In this document: in pieces, positions 6,032-6,641 of the stretch
Position numbering within the stretch: the first letter of the stretch is position 1
Layout of the letters: every line of letters begins with the position of its first letter
NCBI GenBank assembly: GCA_031287655.1
Contig: JAITSR010000005.1
Span: 1 to 6,641 of the forward strand
Length of the DNA stretch: 6,641 nucleotides
Direction: 5' to 3'
From: Clostridiales bacterium
GTDB taxonomy: Bacteria > Bacillota > Clostridia > WRLR01
The notes under the pieces: generated by a model
The model's input: only the letters and a program-made list of their open reading frames with translations
What the model was told of the DNA's origin: nothing
Databases searched by the model: none
Program-made: the position numbers and the translations under genes

Positions 6032-6250
6032 ATGGCAATATGTTATAATGGGCTGTGGAAGTTGTTAATAGACAAGGGCGTTAAACGTACAGAGCTAAGG
6101 GCACTGGCGGGGGTTAGCACAAACGCAATCGCCAAGTTAGGTAAGAACGAACCTGTGGCGTTGGAGACACTTGCAAAAATCTGCACAGCTTTGAAATGTA
6201 ATATTGCCGACGTCGTAGAAATGAAAGGCGATGATAACGAAGGTGAATAA
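6032..6250 (+). CDS. Small Cro/CI-type (XRE) HTH transcriptional regulator
   Basis: This 72-residue protein is essentially one DNA-binding domain. The start is supported by GGAGG (6020-6024), 7 nt before ATG. The N-terminal helix YNGLWKLLIDKG (5-16) is followed by the HTH: helix 2 about 18-25 (KRTELRAL) and recognition helix about 29-36 (STNAIAKL). A third conserved block, LETLAKICTALKCNIADVVE (44-63), is typical of this XRE subgroup. The tail is acidic and there is no ligand or membrane domain. It precedes the methyltransferase gene by a single nucleotide, so the two are probably cotranscribed. By analogy with controller proteins of restriction-modification systems, it probably regulates its own promoter and the methylase. 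Codon use and GC are lower than in the gat operon, suggesting acquisition by transfer. The family is confident; the regulatory target is inferred. Confidence 0.9.
   Translation: MAICYNGLWKLLIDKGVKRTELRALAGVSTNAIAKLGKNEPVALETLAKICTALKCNIADVVEMKGDDNEGE
6240..6246 (+). promoter_or_regulatory. Ribosome binding site fixing the methyltransferase GTG start
   Basis: AAGGTGA overlaps the last codons of the HTH gene and ends 5 nt before GTG 6252. In-frame alternatives are ATG 6231 (purine tract only 2 nt upstream) and GTG 6243 (inside this site). Homologues also have about 18 residues ahead of DEFYTQ, which agrees with 6252. Confidence 0.6.
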
Positions 6251-6251
6251 A

Positions 6252-6641
6252 GTGGCGGTAAAAAACGGCAACAGCAACTTACATTCGTCGCGAGCGGATA
6301 AAGCCGACGAATTCTATACGCAGCTTTCGCTTATAGAGAGCGAACTCAAACACTACAAGGGGCATTTTGAGGGCAAGGTCGTATTGTGCAACTGCGACGA
6401 CCCTTATGAAAGCAACTTTTTCAAATATTTTGCTATCAACTTCAATTCGTTAGGCTTGAAGAAGCTAATTGCGACCTGCTATGTTGGTTCTCCTATAGCC
6501 AATACGCAACTCTCGCTTTTTGACCACGAAACACCAGAAAACAAAACAACGCGCACACCGCATAAAATTGAAATTTCAGAGGTGGACGACTATACTGGGG
6601 ATGGACGCGTAGGTCTTGCCGACGTGGAGTACCTTTTATGC
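6252..6641 (+). CDS. EcoRI-family adenine-specific DNA methyltransferase (N-terminal part, cut by window end)
   Basis: The first 130 codons are present and the frame is open to the window edge. The sequence DEFYTQLSLIESELKHY (19-35), the block VVLCNCDDPYESNFFKYFAI (46-65) and LGLKKLIATCYV (71-82) closely match the N-terminus of M.EcoRI and its family (Pfam EcoRI_methylase). These enzymes transfer a methyl group from S-adenosylmethionine to adenine N6 in DNA. The catalytic NPPF motif lies further downstream in this family and is outside the window, so activity cannot be judged. GTG 6252 is chosen from the AAGGTGA site and the homologous start. The gene follows the HTH regulator directly and shares its lower GC. 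It could be the M gene of a type II restriction-modification system or an orphan or phage methylase. The downstream gene would tell which. Confidence 0.9.
   Translation, partial: MAVKNGNSNLHSSRADKADEFYTQLSLIESELKHYKGHFEGKVVLCNCDDPYESNFFKYFAINFNSLGLKKLIATCYVGSPIANTQLSLFDHETPENKTTRTPHKIEISEVDDYTGDGRVGLADVEYLLC

Noticed and set aside
1..6641. tRNA or rRNA genes, CRISPR arrays, insertion sequences
   Set aside because: No cloverleaf-like segment, regularly spaced repeat, transposase or terminal inverted repeat was recognised on reading both strands.

Overview
The window shows a very GC-rich bacterial chromosome segment (about 94-5870), bounded on both sides by DNA of visibly lower GC. The core is a single plus-strand operon, gatC-gatA-gatB-aspS, preceded by a T-box riboswitch leader. 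T-box control and tRNA-dependent amidation both point to a GC-rich member of the Bacillota, probably a Clostridia-type lineage. No 16S rRNA or other marker is present to settle this.

Layout. Positions 1-93 hold the apparent C-terminal end of an unidentified upstream gene. A sigma-70-like promoter lies at 179-207. A transcribed leader of roughly 300 nt follows. It carries a Stem I hairpin with AG-bulge and apical-loop features, a Stem II-like hairpin, a Stem III hairpin at 409-427, a 13/14 match to the T-box sequence at 432-445, and mutually exclusive antiterminator and terminator structures ending at 512. Then come gatC (594-875), gatA (942-2390), gatB (2428-3858) and aspS (3893-5779), with gaps of 34-66 nt. 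An 18-bp perfect hairpin at 5821-5861 closes the operon.

From about 5880 the DNA turns AT-rich. An extended -10 promoter drives a 72-aa Cro/CI-type (XRE) helix-turn-helix protein (6032-6250). One base later begins the N-terminal part of an EcoRI-family adenine-specific DNA methyltransferase (6252 to the window edge). This pair looks like the start of a horizontally acquired methylase or restriction-modification module placed next to the housekeeping operon.

How the genes work together. An AspRS with the histidine typical of non-discriminating enzymes would charge both tRNA-Asp and tRNA-Asn with aspartate. GatCAB then amidates Asp-tRNA-Asn to Asn-tRNA-Asn, and may also convert Glu-tRNA-Gln to Gln-tRNA-Gln. 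Uncharged tRNA sensed by the T-box would raise expression of the whole pathway. The best specifier candidates I can find read GAU (Asp), but this assignment is tentative. In the flank, the small HTH protein probably controls expression of the methyltransferase gene it precedes. I see no tRNA or rRNA gene, CRISPR array or transposase. The most informative signals are the T-box leader, the unusual AspRS insert, and the methylase module at the composition boundary.
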